A stretch of DNA of 64,000 nt from positions 124,001-188,000 of the forward strand of contig JAQOTA010000046.1 of NCBI GenBank assembly GCA_029532415.1. Direction: 5' to 3'. Source of the DNA: Marasmius tenuissimus (taxonomy: Eukaryota; Basidiomycota; Agaricomycetes; Agaricales; Marasmiaceae). A model generated the notes under the pieces. The model was not told the origin of the DNA and searched no databases. It saw nothing but the letters and a program-made list of their open reading frames with translations. Within the stretch, counting starts at the first letter, position 1; each line of letters begins with the position of its first letter. Of this stretch, positions 31,794-41,635 are shown piece by piece. The translations under genes and the position numbers were made by a program.

Positions 31794-33400
31794 TCAAATC
31801 CGAAATCCACGCGCTCCTGATCGTGACTGGAACCCTTGCTCGATCCACCGTGCAAGAGCACCAGCGGAATACTGAACGAAGGAGTAACGGGTTTCGCCTG
31901 ACTGGACCAATGTATTGGAATGGAGGAGAAGAGCGGAGGGAATTAAGATGGTGGCACCAGGTGGAAATTCAATGATGATGCCGAGGTCCCACAAGATGAG
32001 GTGACCGCCATGCTTCGGATTGTAGTCTCCGAACGCTGTAATCGCGCACCACGTATGAGCATAGTTGTTTGAGTCGAGGTGAGCGTAGGATGCGAATTGT
32101 GGTCCAAAGTTCCAAGTGCACGCCGCGAAAATAGTGTCATTGTAGTTGCGCTTCAATGTTCGGTCGTGAGCCTCTAGCGTCTTGAGTGTGGTTTGTTGAT
32201 AGTGGTGTGCCCGAGGTGCGTAAAATTCCAACCAGTCTATGGTGGGTATGAGCACAGACACAAGATTGATGAGCTAGTCAATCGCACTTACAATTGGCAT
32301 CAAGCGACGCCTGTTCGAATAGAGGCTGTCGTAAGAGATCCTCAAGAACCTCATTTGTCTTGACGGAATGAGACAGATTCATGGGTTGCTGTGGAGGGCG
32401 TTTGTCAACAGCAATTCAGACCGCGGGCTTACAATACATACCTTCTGGCCACCACCGTGCGAGATGCCGAAGGCACTCGCTGGAGAAGTCCCTCGGGGAT
32501 TCGATTTTTCCTTCTTCGTAAATACGATGACATGACGAGCACCCTCAACAGCTGCTGCGCCCGCAGCGAGCTGGTCCGGATCAATTCGAATTTTGCCCAA
32601 GATTCCAAGCACCTTGTCATCTTCACTGTTCACCAGGGCAATGGTCTCGCTGAGAGCTTTGTCAGTCTATGGGGGAAGGTAAAGAACGGTGGCTATAGCA
32701 CGTACGTACCGTCCCATTCCATGACCTCGAGTCCCTCGTTCTTAGCTTCCTCCAGCGTGTATGTCTTCCGGGGAATCGGTTGTGGTAGGCCCGTCCAACC
32801 CGTCTCGCAAACTCGATCTGCAAGGTTGACCTCAACCACAGCTGCACGTTGAATCGTCTCTAGCGCTTTCTTTTTTGCGATGGCCTTGTGTGAGTCACCA
32901 GATGCAGCCTGGGCAGCCTCACGGACAGTTCGTCGTTGTTCTCGCTCGCCGGCCTTTCTAGCTGTGCGTTTGGCATATTTGGGATGGTTGTTGGTTGCTT
33001 CTTCCGTCGAGGCCGGAGGAGAGATCTTCTTGGATTGTTTGACGGCAAGCGGACTCAAACCATCGTCATTATGAGGGCGTTTTCGGGCGTGAGTAGTGTG
33101 AGTGGCCGGGGTTTGATGAATTGAACGGGTTCGAGCGCGTTGTTCAGGGTTTAGACAGTTTGGAAGGGCCCTTCTCCTAGCGCCAAGCACACGTGCAGCC
33201 TCCGATTCGTGCCCGTTGACAACCAGCTCTTCACCTGCAAGTGACCCTGAAAATCAGTAAGCACCACGTTATAGAGACGAGGCATACGCACCGTGCGTAT
33301 TGCCGTCCAGCTCCTCATCAAAATCACCCCACTTCATACGACGTTCAACATCTCGAGCCAATGCATCTTTTGTCTTGAACTTGGCGGATACCCGAAACAT
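31794..33400 (-). CDS. TET/JBP-like 2OG-Fe(II) dioxygenase, 472 aa
   Basis: Five exons join in frame: 33400-33292, 33246-32702, 32666-32442, 32388-32292 and 32236-31794. The C-terminal domain has the double-stranded beta-helix signature: H378-L-D380 (A-H-L-D), a G-G-H-L-I-L-W-D strand, distal H431 (L-L-L-H-S-N) for the iron site, and R442 (E-T-R-Y-S-F) for 2-oxoglutarate. This arrangement matches the fungal TET/JBP family, which oxidises 5-methylcytosine in nuclear DNA; that activity is inferred here. Residues 60-190 are basic and low complexity, then an E-W-D-G segment common in the family. The family is expanded in Agaricomycetes and often linked to transposons. Exon 2 needs a weaker donor (gtgcta) because the stronger one 8 bp upstream would put a stop at the join. 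The start codon is tentative; an open ATG exon lies further upstream at 33610. Confidence 0.7.
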
Positions 33401-34653
33401 GGCACAGGGTTGAACGATTGGAGGAATGTGGAATTTGAAGGGCCTAAGGGCGGACTACCCAGCGAGGTAGGATCTAGGAGATGTTAGCCAGAACGAAAAT
33501 GACACAGAGAAAGATGGAGAATAGAGGCAAAAATACATCAATTGGGCAGAAGAGACCACACCTTCATCCCCAGGGTCAGGGTCTCCAGTGATGACCTCTT
33601 CCCCCATACTAATAATGGAACTCGGGCAACAAAGTACACAAGGCGAATTCAAAAGGACTCCCATAATTTGAAATCTAAATCCAAGACAAAAGGTACTCAC
33701 CAGGATGTAAGCCGCGTAGGGCCGACGAGCGGCAAAGCCCGCTACCCACCTACGTGGGTTCTTGATTCCACTCAATCTTTGAGTGATAGGTCATGGTGAA
33801 CTACCTGGTGAGCTCAAGTACTTGTAGCCTTGTCCTGGTCATTCCGGGTCTCCTTACCACGCAGAAATGAACCAGGCCGGATAACACCCACTGGCAAAGT
33901 TGCAGTACCTCCGGTAACGGACTCTATCGTGCGCAAGTTCAACGATTTAGTTTGGATTTTGTTATTAAAGTAACACGTATCTCGAAGATACAGAATGGGA
34001 AACAATGAGGAACTTAAAAAGACTGTGTCTCTGCAGGAATGGTGAGCATGGCATCACACGGCTTCTGGTCATGCACCTACCTTCTCCATGATATCCTCGT
34101 GAAGGCTTACATATCGGTGCTGCGACTCGACAACGAGAACTCGGGTAGCGCATGTCTACGTCTCAATCACGATGGTGTTATCCAATCCTTCTCTCTGGCC
34201 ACCACCACTATAACCATCTACTTCGGGGCTCCTTAACCTCAAGTGCAATCATACGTTGAGATGCAGTCAGATCGCTTGGGGCTCGGGAAATGGGTACGTA
34301 TTGCCTTGTTTCGACTGATAATTTCTCTGTGTTATGTGTTCGGGATCGCCAGTCTAATGAAGTGACAACCTCAGCATAACTATCGTGGCTAGGCAAAGAA
34401 ACATACCAATGACCACAAGCCCGATACAAAATAATACTTGTACAACCCTTCCACATCGCTAACGCGTCATTCGATAGGTCATAACGAGCACTTGCGCGTG
34501 CTGGCATCGGACAGATGGCAAGTTGGGGCCACGGCGGTTGGTGGTGGAACAAAGTCAGGACGAGGAAGGGTTAGATGGACACTTGGTCGCACGCTTCTTC
34601 ATTATGCGCTTTCTTGGTGCAGGTCCGCTTGTTCCTATGTATAGGGTGAGTTC
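33401..34653. other. No gene recognised; flank of the copia element
   Basis: An open minus-strand frame at 33610-33540 (M-G-E-E-V-I-T-G-D-P-D-P) could be an alternative first exon of the dioxygenase gene. The rest (33800-34650) has only short overlapping ORFs. The last bases before the LTR (AGTTC at 34649-34653) form one half of its target duplication. Confidence 0.4.
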
Positions 34654-34975
34654 TGATGAGCCGGCATGACGCCTAGCGCAGAGGACTACAACATGGCTAC
34701 ACTACTACTTACCAGAGAGGAGTTTAGAGAGTTAGAGGCGAGACGTAGAAGCTCAAGCACACTGTAGATTCAGGTAGAGAACTACGAGCTTATATACATG
34801 AAGATACAATAGATTTACCATATAGAGACGACAATAGAAATTGTACATATGTGCATAATGAACAAATGAAGAATAGAACAATAGCAAATGCATTGTCCAG
34901 CATAATACAATGGCGGGAAGTATGAACCGGGACTTCGGATATACTGGGATCTAATTATAGTCCATGGATTCAACA
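34654..34975 (-). repeat. copia 3' LTR
   Basis: 322 bp. On the minus strand it starts TGTTGAATCC and ends GGCTCATCA. It is identical to the 5' LTR over roughly the first 155 bases (plus coordinates) and differs at about 16 positions in the other half. Confidence 0.95.
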
Positions 34976-34986
34976 CACCCCCTCGC
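34976..34986 (-). other. Polypurine tract
   Basis: The minus strand reads GCGAGGGGGTG directly before the 3' LTR, the expected plus-strand primer for reverse transcription. Confidence 0.75.
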
Positions 34987-35017
34987 TAAGTGCAGCTGAA
35001 AAGCGCATCTGAGCGAA

Positions 35018-36556
35018 TCAAGTGGACGAATAGAATTCAAGTCCAAGGTGATCTCTGAACCATAAGAACTTCTCATGTCCGAGATTCTTCGTAAACATGT
35101 CTGCGGGATTATAGACTCCTTCAATGAAGAACAATTCGACTTTGCCATCTTCAACACACGATCGAATGTAATGATATCGAATGTCGATGTGCTTGGTTCG
35201 GTGTTCTTGAACCGGATTAGATGCAATGAAGATCGAGCCCTGATTGTCTCCGCAGATTGGAATAGGACCTAAGTCGATCCCAAGTTCAGAGAGTAGCGAT
35301 CTTATCCAGGAAGCTTGATGACTGCAATCCGACAGTGCCATATACTCAGCTTCAGTGGAAGAAAGAGCTACAGTCTTCTGGGCGTGTGATTGCCACGAGA
35401 AGATGCCGCCTGCTAACTTGAAGAAGTAGCCAGTGATTGAATGGCGTTTGATAGGATCAGCAGCCCAATCCGAGTCTGTGAATGCAAGAAGACCTCCATC
35501 AGAGTCACCATCGTAGACAAGTGAATAATTTGATGTGCCTGCTAGATAACGGCAGATGTAAAGAGCTTTATCGAGGTGCTCCTTCGTTGGATTAGAAGAG
35601 AACTGGGAAAGCTTCGTAACTGCATAGGCAATATCAGGACGTGTGCCCAGCATAATGTACGGAAGCAATCCAATCACAGACTGGAACTTGGAGCGAATGG
35701 CAGGATTGACTGGACCATCGTTGGGAGTTGGCACATAGCCAGCAGGTAAGGGCATAGGAGCACCTTTCGCATTCTGCATCCCAAAACGTTCAAGGACTTT
35801 CTTCAGATAATCCTTCTGGTCAATCATGATCTTATTGCCTTCGCGACAAATGCTCATGCAGAGAAACTCGCTAGCATTGGCCATATCACGGCATTCCCAT
35901 CGAGCCATGAACTCGGCTTTCTTCTTGTCAGCAAAAGCTTTGTTAGGACCCATGAAGAGTGCATCGTCAACGTATATGATCGCATACACAACTTCACCAC
36001 TCTTTGGATCTTTGCAGATGAAGAGTCCAGCATCAGAAGTCAGGCGTTTGAAGCCCAGTACTTCCATGGACGAGCTGAGGGTTCGCCACCATTCAAAGGC
36101 AGCTTGCTTCAGTCCATATAATGCACGACGCAGGCATAGTACCTTACGTTCTTGGCCCTTGACTTTGAAGCCTTCAGGTTGTTCCATGTAAATCTCCTCA
36201 ACAAGATCGCCATAAAGGAAGGTGTTCTTTACATCAACTGAGGTGATGTACCAGTTCTTGAGAGCTGCGAGAGCAAGCATCATACGAACAGTCTCATAAC
36301 AAACAACTGGTGAGAAAATCTCATCAAAGTCAACACCTTCGACCTGAGAGAAACCTTTGGCAACAAGTCTCGCTTTCTTGCGACCATTCGACTTTACGTC
36401 GAAGACCCATCTATTTCTGATGGCGTGGCGACCTTTAGGCAAGTCACAGAGTTCAAAGACCTTGCGCTTACAAAGTGCCTCAAGTTCTTCGTGGCAAGCG
36501 TTCTTCCATTCCTTCTGTTGCTCAACAGGCAACTTAGAATATCGCGGAGTGTCCAC
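35018..36556 (-). CDS. copia reverse transcriptase and RNase H
   Basis: About 512 codons. The reverse transcriptase begins with the copia-type R-N-R-W-V-F-D-V-K and A-R-L-V-A-K-G-F-S-Q motifs, has D-V-K-N-T-F-L-Y-G-D near residue 100 (the usual A in this motif is N here), Y-G-L-K-Q-A, and the catalytic Y-V-D-D. RNase H follows with T-D-S-D-W-A, S-S-T-E-A-E-Y-M-A-L and D-N-Q-G-S. It ends shortly before the polypurine tract. It is in the same frame as gag but out of frame with the integrase ORF upstream; the shift at about 36556 is probably a mutation. Product acts in cytoplasmic particles to copy element RNA into DNA. Confidence 0.92.
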   Translation of the reverse strand: MDTPRYSKLPVEQQKEWKNACHEELEALCKRKVFELCDLPKGRHAIRNRWVFDVKSNGRKKARLVAKGFSQVEGVDFDEIFSPVVCYETVRMMLALAALKNWYITSVDVKNTFLYGDLVEEIYMEQPEGFKVKGQERKVLCLRRALYGLKQAAFEWWRTLSSSMEVLGFKRLTSDAGLFICKDPKSGEVVYAIIYVDDALFMGPNKAFADKKKAEFMARWECRDMANASEFLCMSICREGNKIMIDQKDYLKKVLERFGMQNAKGAPMPLPAGYVPTPNDGPVNPAIRSKFQSVIGLLPYIMLGTRPDIAYAVTKLSQFSSNPTKEHLDKALYICRYLAGTSNYSLVYDGDSDGGLLAFTDSDWAADPIKRHSITGYFFKLAGGIFSWQSHAQKTVALSSTEAEYMALSDCSHQASWIRSLLSELGIDLGPIPICGDNQGSIFIASNPVQEHRTKHIDIRYHYIRSCVEDGKVELFFIEGVYNPADMFTKNLGHEKFLWFRDHLGLEFYSST

Positions 36557-39500
36557 TCTCTGATGTTAGAGAAATCAGGAGTATTGGACATTGGAAGCGA
36601 ATCATGAACTGGGATGGCATTGTTCAGCAGGTAAATCACGAATCCTACTCCCCCTTCTTGGGTCAGTCTTTCGACTATGCTTTCTTCCTCATGCGACTCA
36701 GTGCTTCCACTGGGTTCTGGAGCAGGCGGAGGCGGAAGTGGACCAGGAATCTCCTTTTTACCACCTTTGCCTTTCCTAGATCGCGAAGAGCTAGGACGAT
36801 CAACTGGATGTGAAGGTTCTTTATCTCCAGTCACGTTTCTCCAAGTTTTATTATTCTCTAAGTCGCGAACAATATCTGAGGGTCTATTTGGGTTCCGCTG
36901 TTCACCAAATATGTTACCAGGTTGCGTTGTACCCTTCCACTGCCTCGAAGACCGGCGTGGACCATCCGCTGCTGGTGCAGGCGGAGGAACAGCGGGTTTG
37001 CCTGGAGGCGTCGGAGGACCAGATTGAGGGAGTGGCATATCCCCTGGCGCAGGGCCACCTGCAGGTTCGTCAACCTGAGGTTCTGATCTCTTAGAAGGTT
37101 CGGAGCGACGTCTGAGATCTGGTAGTGGAGTATCAAAACCATCATCATCAGAGTCTTCATCTTCCGAAGGAATGTTGGGATTTTCACCCAAAGTAAATGG
37201 TTCACCACCGACAGGTGTGAAGCCACGAGTTTTGGCATCAGGACACTTATTGTATAGCGTCTCATCGAACAGTGCAGTGCTACCTTTGAATACGGAATTA
37301 TTACTTCGCATGAACAGGAAGCCTTTCATCCCATCTTGGTAACCGATGAAAGTCATCAACTCACTGCGAGGAGCGAGCTTATTCTTCCTACGATCTTCAG
37401 GAATGAAGACGTAGGCTGCACAACCCAATACTCGGAGATGTGAAACATCAGGTGTTTCGCCGTAAAGCATTTCGAACGGAGTTCGCCAGCTCAAACATTG
37501 CACAGGAGTGCGATTGTAGAGGTGGACGGCGTGCACATGGCAGAATTCCCACCAGGACTGAGGCATGCAAGCTTCAAAGCGAAGAGCTTCAGCCTTCTCA
37601 TGAATAGTCCTGTTAAATCGTTCAGCACGACCATTTTGTTGTGGTGTATACGGTATGCTTTGATCTCTTTGGATCCCATACTCTTTCAGTACTGCATCAA
37701 ACTTATCTCCTTTGTACTCTCCCCCTTCATCGGACATCCAGGTCTTGACAACAGCATTGAATTGTGTCTTGACCATAGTAAGGAAGTCCCTCAAAGCGGG
37801 TACTGCCTCGTCTTTTGTCTTGAGCTTGGAAGTCCAAACGTAGGACGTGCAGTCATCGAGAAAAGAGATGTAGTACTTGTACCGGTGATACGATTCAGCC
37901 GGGTATGACTTCAAATCTGAATGTATGCGTTCAAACGGTTTAGAAGCTCTAGTAGTAGAGTTGGGGAACAATTTCTCATGCATCTTGCCTTCAGCACAAC
38001 CACGACACAGAGGTGTCTTCTTAGTAGGCATCTTAAGGTCAAGTGGGAAACCTTGCGTATGTTTCCGAGCTTTGTTCAAGGCTTTATCCGATGGATGCCC
38101 AAAGCGTCTGTGCTCAATATCGTAGTCGACGTTGTAAACGACCGACTTGGCCATTAAAACCTCAGCAGATGCTTTCCGCGAGTGTACCCAATAAATGGTT
38201 TGACCAGGCATATGAGGGTAGGAAACAAGTGACTGTCGTCGCTGTGATGAGTAGAAGGCTAACTTCTTCGCGTTTCCACAAATTGATAGACCATCTTGAA
38301 GGAACTCTCCCATGGATAGCAAGCGTATATCCAATTGTGGTATGTAATAGACAGGATAGAGACGTGAAACACGCTCAGTAAGTTTTCCGTCATGTCCTTC
38401 AACGTTATGCTTAATGAAGACAGTGCCTTTACCCTTGATCTGTATAGGGTTGCCCTTATTCACAGTATTTACGATAGGACCATCAAGCGATTCATATTCA
38501 GCGAAATCATTCATATCATTCGTGAAATGAGAGGAGGCACCAGAATCAAGGAGCCAACCCTGTGCGTTGTTTACACTTTTCTTTCCCTTACATTGAGTAC
38601 ACCCCACGAAGTGGGAACTAATTGCATGACAATAATATACAAGTGATTCCAGATCACTACGACTACCTCGCGAACTACTGATACCAACTAATTGTGAGCA
38701 TTGCTGTAGGGTCATATCAGTTTGGGAAAGCAGGTCAAGATATGGAACTTGCCTGTCATCGTGGAAAGATCCAAGAGAGATGTCATCCGGGACGTCCTCA
38801 ACCCCTGCAGCTTCGGCAATATCGTTGTCAACATCATTACCGGATAGAGAGGTCATGTCTTCCATACCGTCGTCAGATCCCCAGTCCATCTCTACATCTT
38901 CATCAGGATCAACGCTGCGAGAGCATTTAGAAGAAGTAGAAGAAGGATGTCCGGCTCCTTCATCTTCCGAATCGTCCTCCAGAACTCGCTTGGACGAGGA
39001 ACCAGGCTTCGAGATACGATCCTGGAGCAAATGATTGGCGGCAGACGTGACGATCTGTTCGAAGGGTTTGAGATACCGCGCCGTCTTGGGGGCACCAAGT
39101 CTGTCAGCAAGGGAACGTGCTCCACGGACATCATCAAATACTGACTGAGATGGCTTGAAGCCAGTGAAGGACTGCATAGCAGCCGGGTTCTTCTTGACAG
39201 CTGGCTGAGGGACAGTGCTGTCACAAGATTTGTCCCAGTGACCGGTGAAGTGAGCTGGGGGCGGTGATCCCATTGCGTGAACAGGAGGGGCGCTAGCGAT
39301 CTTGGCACGCAAGGAGTTGTTAACCGTGTTCAACACGATACGTTCCCTGCGGTCAGTGATCGAGGAGTAAGGACGGATAGGAGCGGGGGAAGCTACGATG
39401 GAGGCATAAGATGCCAGCACCGTTGTTACCGCCGGCATGGCCGGGACCCTGATGCTGGTTGATACCACCACGGGTACCACGCTGCTGCTTCTTCTTCTTA

Positions 39501-39666
39501 CCATTGTGTTGGTTCGAAGAAGGACGTTGCTGCTGCTGCTGTGGTTGACGCTGTTGGCCACGCTGCTGCTGTCCACGCTGCTGATGTTGCTGCGGTGGAC
39601 GCTGCTGCTGACCAAAGGATGGCTCGCGGTTACCAGCACGCTTGACCGCAGAGAGGCGGTTAGCAA
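36557..39666 (-). CDS. copia protease and integrase
   Basis: The ORF is open to 36394 but meaningful to about 36560. Aspartic protease: L-L-D-S-G-A-S-S-H near residue 370. Then the pre-integrase zinc region (H-R-R-F-G-H ... C-x2-C) and the integrase core with D (I-H-S-D-L-K), D (M-S-D-E-G-G-E-Y) and E (N-G-R-A-E-R-F-N-R) of the DD(35)E triad. A Pro/Ser-rich chromodomain-like tail region follows (about residues 830-990). The first 100 codons overlap the end of gag in another frame. Relative to gag the frame is +1, as in Ty1, but a second shift downstream returns it, so two indels in an originally continuous ORF are equally possible. Confidence 0.9.
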
Positions 39667-40393
39667 GCTGAGGGTTCTGGCGCTCGTATTCGATCATGAT
39701 GGCTTCATGAACGTCGGCAACGGTGAGGGCGCTGGAGCTCTCAGGATCCCTATCAAAGTCATGAAGGAACTTAGAGGAAGCGGCGTCCCATTCAGGAGGA
39801 ATAGCTGCGATGAGAAGAAGGGCTTTGATTAACTCGGGGAGTTCAACCCCGACCTCGGCAAGACGTTCAATGTAGTGTTTGAACTTGGCGATGCCAGCCT
39901 GGGGGTGGCTGGTGGTAAGCCGGAAGGACACCAGTTTGACGAAGTCGCCATAAATGGCGGACAAGGTTGGTTTGCCATATGTAGTGACGATAGTGGACCA
40001 GGCTTTGGCAGCGTCCATGTCCTTGAGAGGTTCAAAGACTTCCTTCATAAAGGTCAGCTGAATGATACCCATCAACTGAAGGTCTTTCTCCTCCCATGCT
40101 TTCAGCGCGGTGTTATACGCCGTGATCTGGGCTTCAGTTGGATCTGCCCGATCGGGTTCCTCATCGGAATCAGCAGGTGCAACTGCAGGTGTAGCTGCCG
40201 CACCGGGGGAAGGAGTGACCATAATGATCGGGGGAACGATGTCCCCCAGAGGGTACGTTGGCTTCTTAGCCGCACCGGTAAGGTGACGATAAAGGCCTTG
40301 AGCCTTGGTAACAGCTTCCATTTCGCCGTGGTAGGTCTGGCGGAAACCAGTGCCGTCAAAGCGACCGGAGAAGAATTTCTTAACGTCGAACAT
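39353..40393 (-). CDS. copia Gag
   Basis: 346 codons starting at ATG 40393, about 280 bp after the primer-binding site. The N-terminal half is a typical copia capsid region: W-E-E-K-D-L near residue 93, then L-K-D-M-D-A-A-K-A-W and the A-I-Y-G-D-F-V-K-L segment. The C-terminal 80 residues are a Gln/Gly/Arg-rich tail with repeated Q-Q-R-G-Q-Q units, probably nucleic-acid binding; no CCHC knuckle is visible, unlike most copia Gags. Confidence 0.85.
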   Translation of the reverse strand: MFDVKKFFSGRFDGTGFRQTYHGEMEAVTKAQGLYRHLTGAAKKPTYPLGDIVPPIIMVTPSPGAAATPAVAPADSDEEPDRADPTEAQITAYNTALKAWEEKDLQLMGIIQLTFMKEVFEPLKDMDAAKAWSTIVTTYGKPTLSAIYGDFVKLVSFRLTTSHPQAGIAKFKHYIERLAEVGVELPELIKALLLIAAIPPEWDAASSKFLHDFDRDPESSSALTVADVHEAIMIEYERQNPQLANRLSAVKRAGNREPSFGQQQRPPQQHQQRGQQQRGQQRQPQQQQQRPSSNQHNGKKKKQQRGTRGGINQHQGPGHAGGNNGAGILCLHRSFPRSYPSLLLDH

Positions 40394-40676
40394 GGTAGTA
40401 AGATGTTAGGTTTGGTGTTGGATCTAGAAAAGACAGCATCAGCATGCGTCTAATCAACACAGGGAGCAGCCATCAAGGCACTATGCTCGACGAGGAGCAT
40501 TGGATCCTTGAGATCCAATGTCGTCGAAGGACGTACATCAATGCCATAAATCGAACACTCAATGAAGAGGTCGATGGCAACATGCAGGTCTAGCCTAGCT
40601 AGCCGATGACAGCGGCCTAGGGGCGCTCGTCACTAACAGCAGCCTAAGGGCGCTCGTTATTGTAGTCGGGCTAACC

Positions 40677-40689
40677 GGGGCCCATAACC
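40677..40689 (-). other. Primer-binding site: half initiator-tRNA type
   Basis: On the plus strand GGGGCCCATAACC sits immediately inside the 5' LTR. GGGCCCATAACC is the anticodon stem-loop sequence of eukaryotic initiator tRNA-Met, so the site pairs with the internal part of that tRNA rather than its 3' end, as in Drosophila copia and related elements. Confidence 0.75.
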
Positions 40690-41011
40690 TGATGAGCCGG
40701 CATGACGCCTAGCGCAGAGGACTACAACATGGCTACACTACTACTTACCAGAGAGGAGTTTAGAGAGTTAGAGGCGAGACGTAGAAGCTCAAGCACACTG
40801 TAGATTCAGGTAGAGAACTACGAGCTTATATACATGAAGATACAATAGAACTACCATATAAGGATGACAATAGGGATTGTACATATGAGCATAGTAAACA
40901 ATAGACGAATGGAACAATAGCGAATGCATTGTCCCGCATAATACAATGGCGGGAAGTATGAACTGGGACTTCAGATATACCGGGATCTAATTATAGTCCA
41001 CGGATTCAACA
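40690..41011 (-). repeat. copia 5' LTR (mosaic)
   Basis: 322 bp. The half facing the element matches the 3' LTR exactly; the half facing 41011 differs at about 16 positions and appears to derive from another LTR by recombination. Confidence 0.95.
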
Positions 41012-41121
41012 GGAGCGTATCGGAATGGCAAAAGCTCCCATCGCCAAGAAGAAACGTCACCTTCAAAAAATTAAGTCGAGTAAAAAGGTAAGTCTAACAA
41101 ACAAATAAATGACGTCGAACT
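41012..41121. other. 110-bp segment inverted between two LTRs; small spliceable reading frame
   Basis: The plus strand holds an ATG at 41024 opening a 21-codon basic reading frame (M-A-K-A-P-I-A-K-K-K-R) that ends at a good donor GTAAGT (41087). If the segment is returned to its inferred original orientation and both copia insertions are removed, the donor is followed within about 50 bp by CTATACATAG, an acceptor, and the frame continues for 10 codons to a stop. This may be the 5' part of an ancestral small gene. The flanking five bases at each end are complementary to those on the far side of the neighbouring LTR elements. Confidence 0.4.
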
Positions 41122-41442
41122 TGTTGAATCCGTGGACTATAATTAGATCCCAGTATATCCGAAGTCCCGGTTCATACTTCCGCCATTGTATTATGCTGGA
41201 CAATGCATTTGCTATTGTTCTATTCTTCATTTGTTCATTATGCACATATGTACAATTTCTATTGTCGTCTCTATATGGTAAATCTATTGTATCTTCATGT
41301 ATATAAGCTCGTAGTTCTCTACCTGAATCTACAGTGTGCTTGAGCTTCTACGTCTCGCCTCTAACTCTCTAAACTCCTCTCTGGTAAGTAGTAGTGTAGC
41401 CATGTTGTAGTCCTCTGCGCTAGGCGTCATGCCGGCTCATCA
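41122..41442 (+). repeat. copia solo LTR, opposite orientation
   Basis: 321 bp, starting TGTTGAATCC and ending GGCTCATCA on the plus strand, inverted relative to the full element. It is almost identical to the 3' LTR at 34654 (one substitution and one deleted G in the left half). Immediate flanks are GAACT (left) and GCTCC (right). Confidence 0.92.
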
Positions 41443-41635
41443 GCTCCCTCTGAAGGCCATTCAGTTTCCTCTTTGCAGATTTACCCAAGATATTCTCCAA
41501 TTCCAGGTGTAGCTCCCATGACTGAGGTCCACTGTCAAGCCCTCAGAGCTCTCTCCTAGCCGACGACTTTTCATCCTCAGTGCCAAATTTCAAGATTGTA
41601 TGAAGTCAGAGATACTCAACTCGTCTCATTTCTCT
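41443..41635. other. Decayed 3' end of the helicase gene
   Basis: In the helicase frame a TGA follows the S-E-D-T residues, then R-E-M-R-R-V-E-Y-L continues in the same frame, as expected for the family's tail, before another stop. Nothing else is seen. Confidence 0.35.

Larger units (their letters stand above)
34654..41011 (-). mobile_element. Ty1/copia LTR retrotransposon, full length, minus orientation
   Basis: 6,358 bp bounded by 322-bp LTRs (34654-34975 and 40690-41011) that begin TG and end CA. Order on the minus strand: 5' LTR, primer-binding site, leader, gag, protease, integrase, reverse transcriptase, RNase H, polypurine tract, 3' LTR. Integrase before reverse transcriptase defines copia. 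The reading frame shifts +1 after gag and back again near 36556, so pol is split. The left flank AGTTC and right flank GGAGC do not match each other; the reason is the LTR-LTR inversion described under findings. Insertion looks recent because the left LTR is almost identical to the LTR half now located in the solo LTR. Confidence 0.95.
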
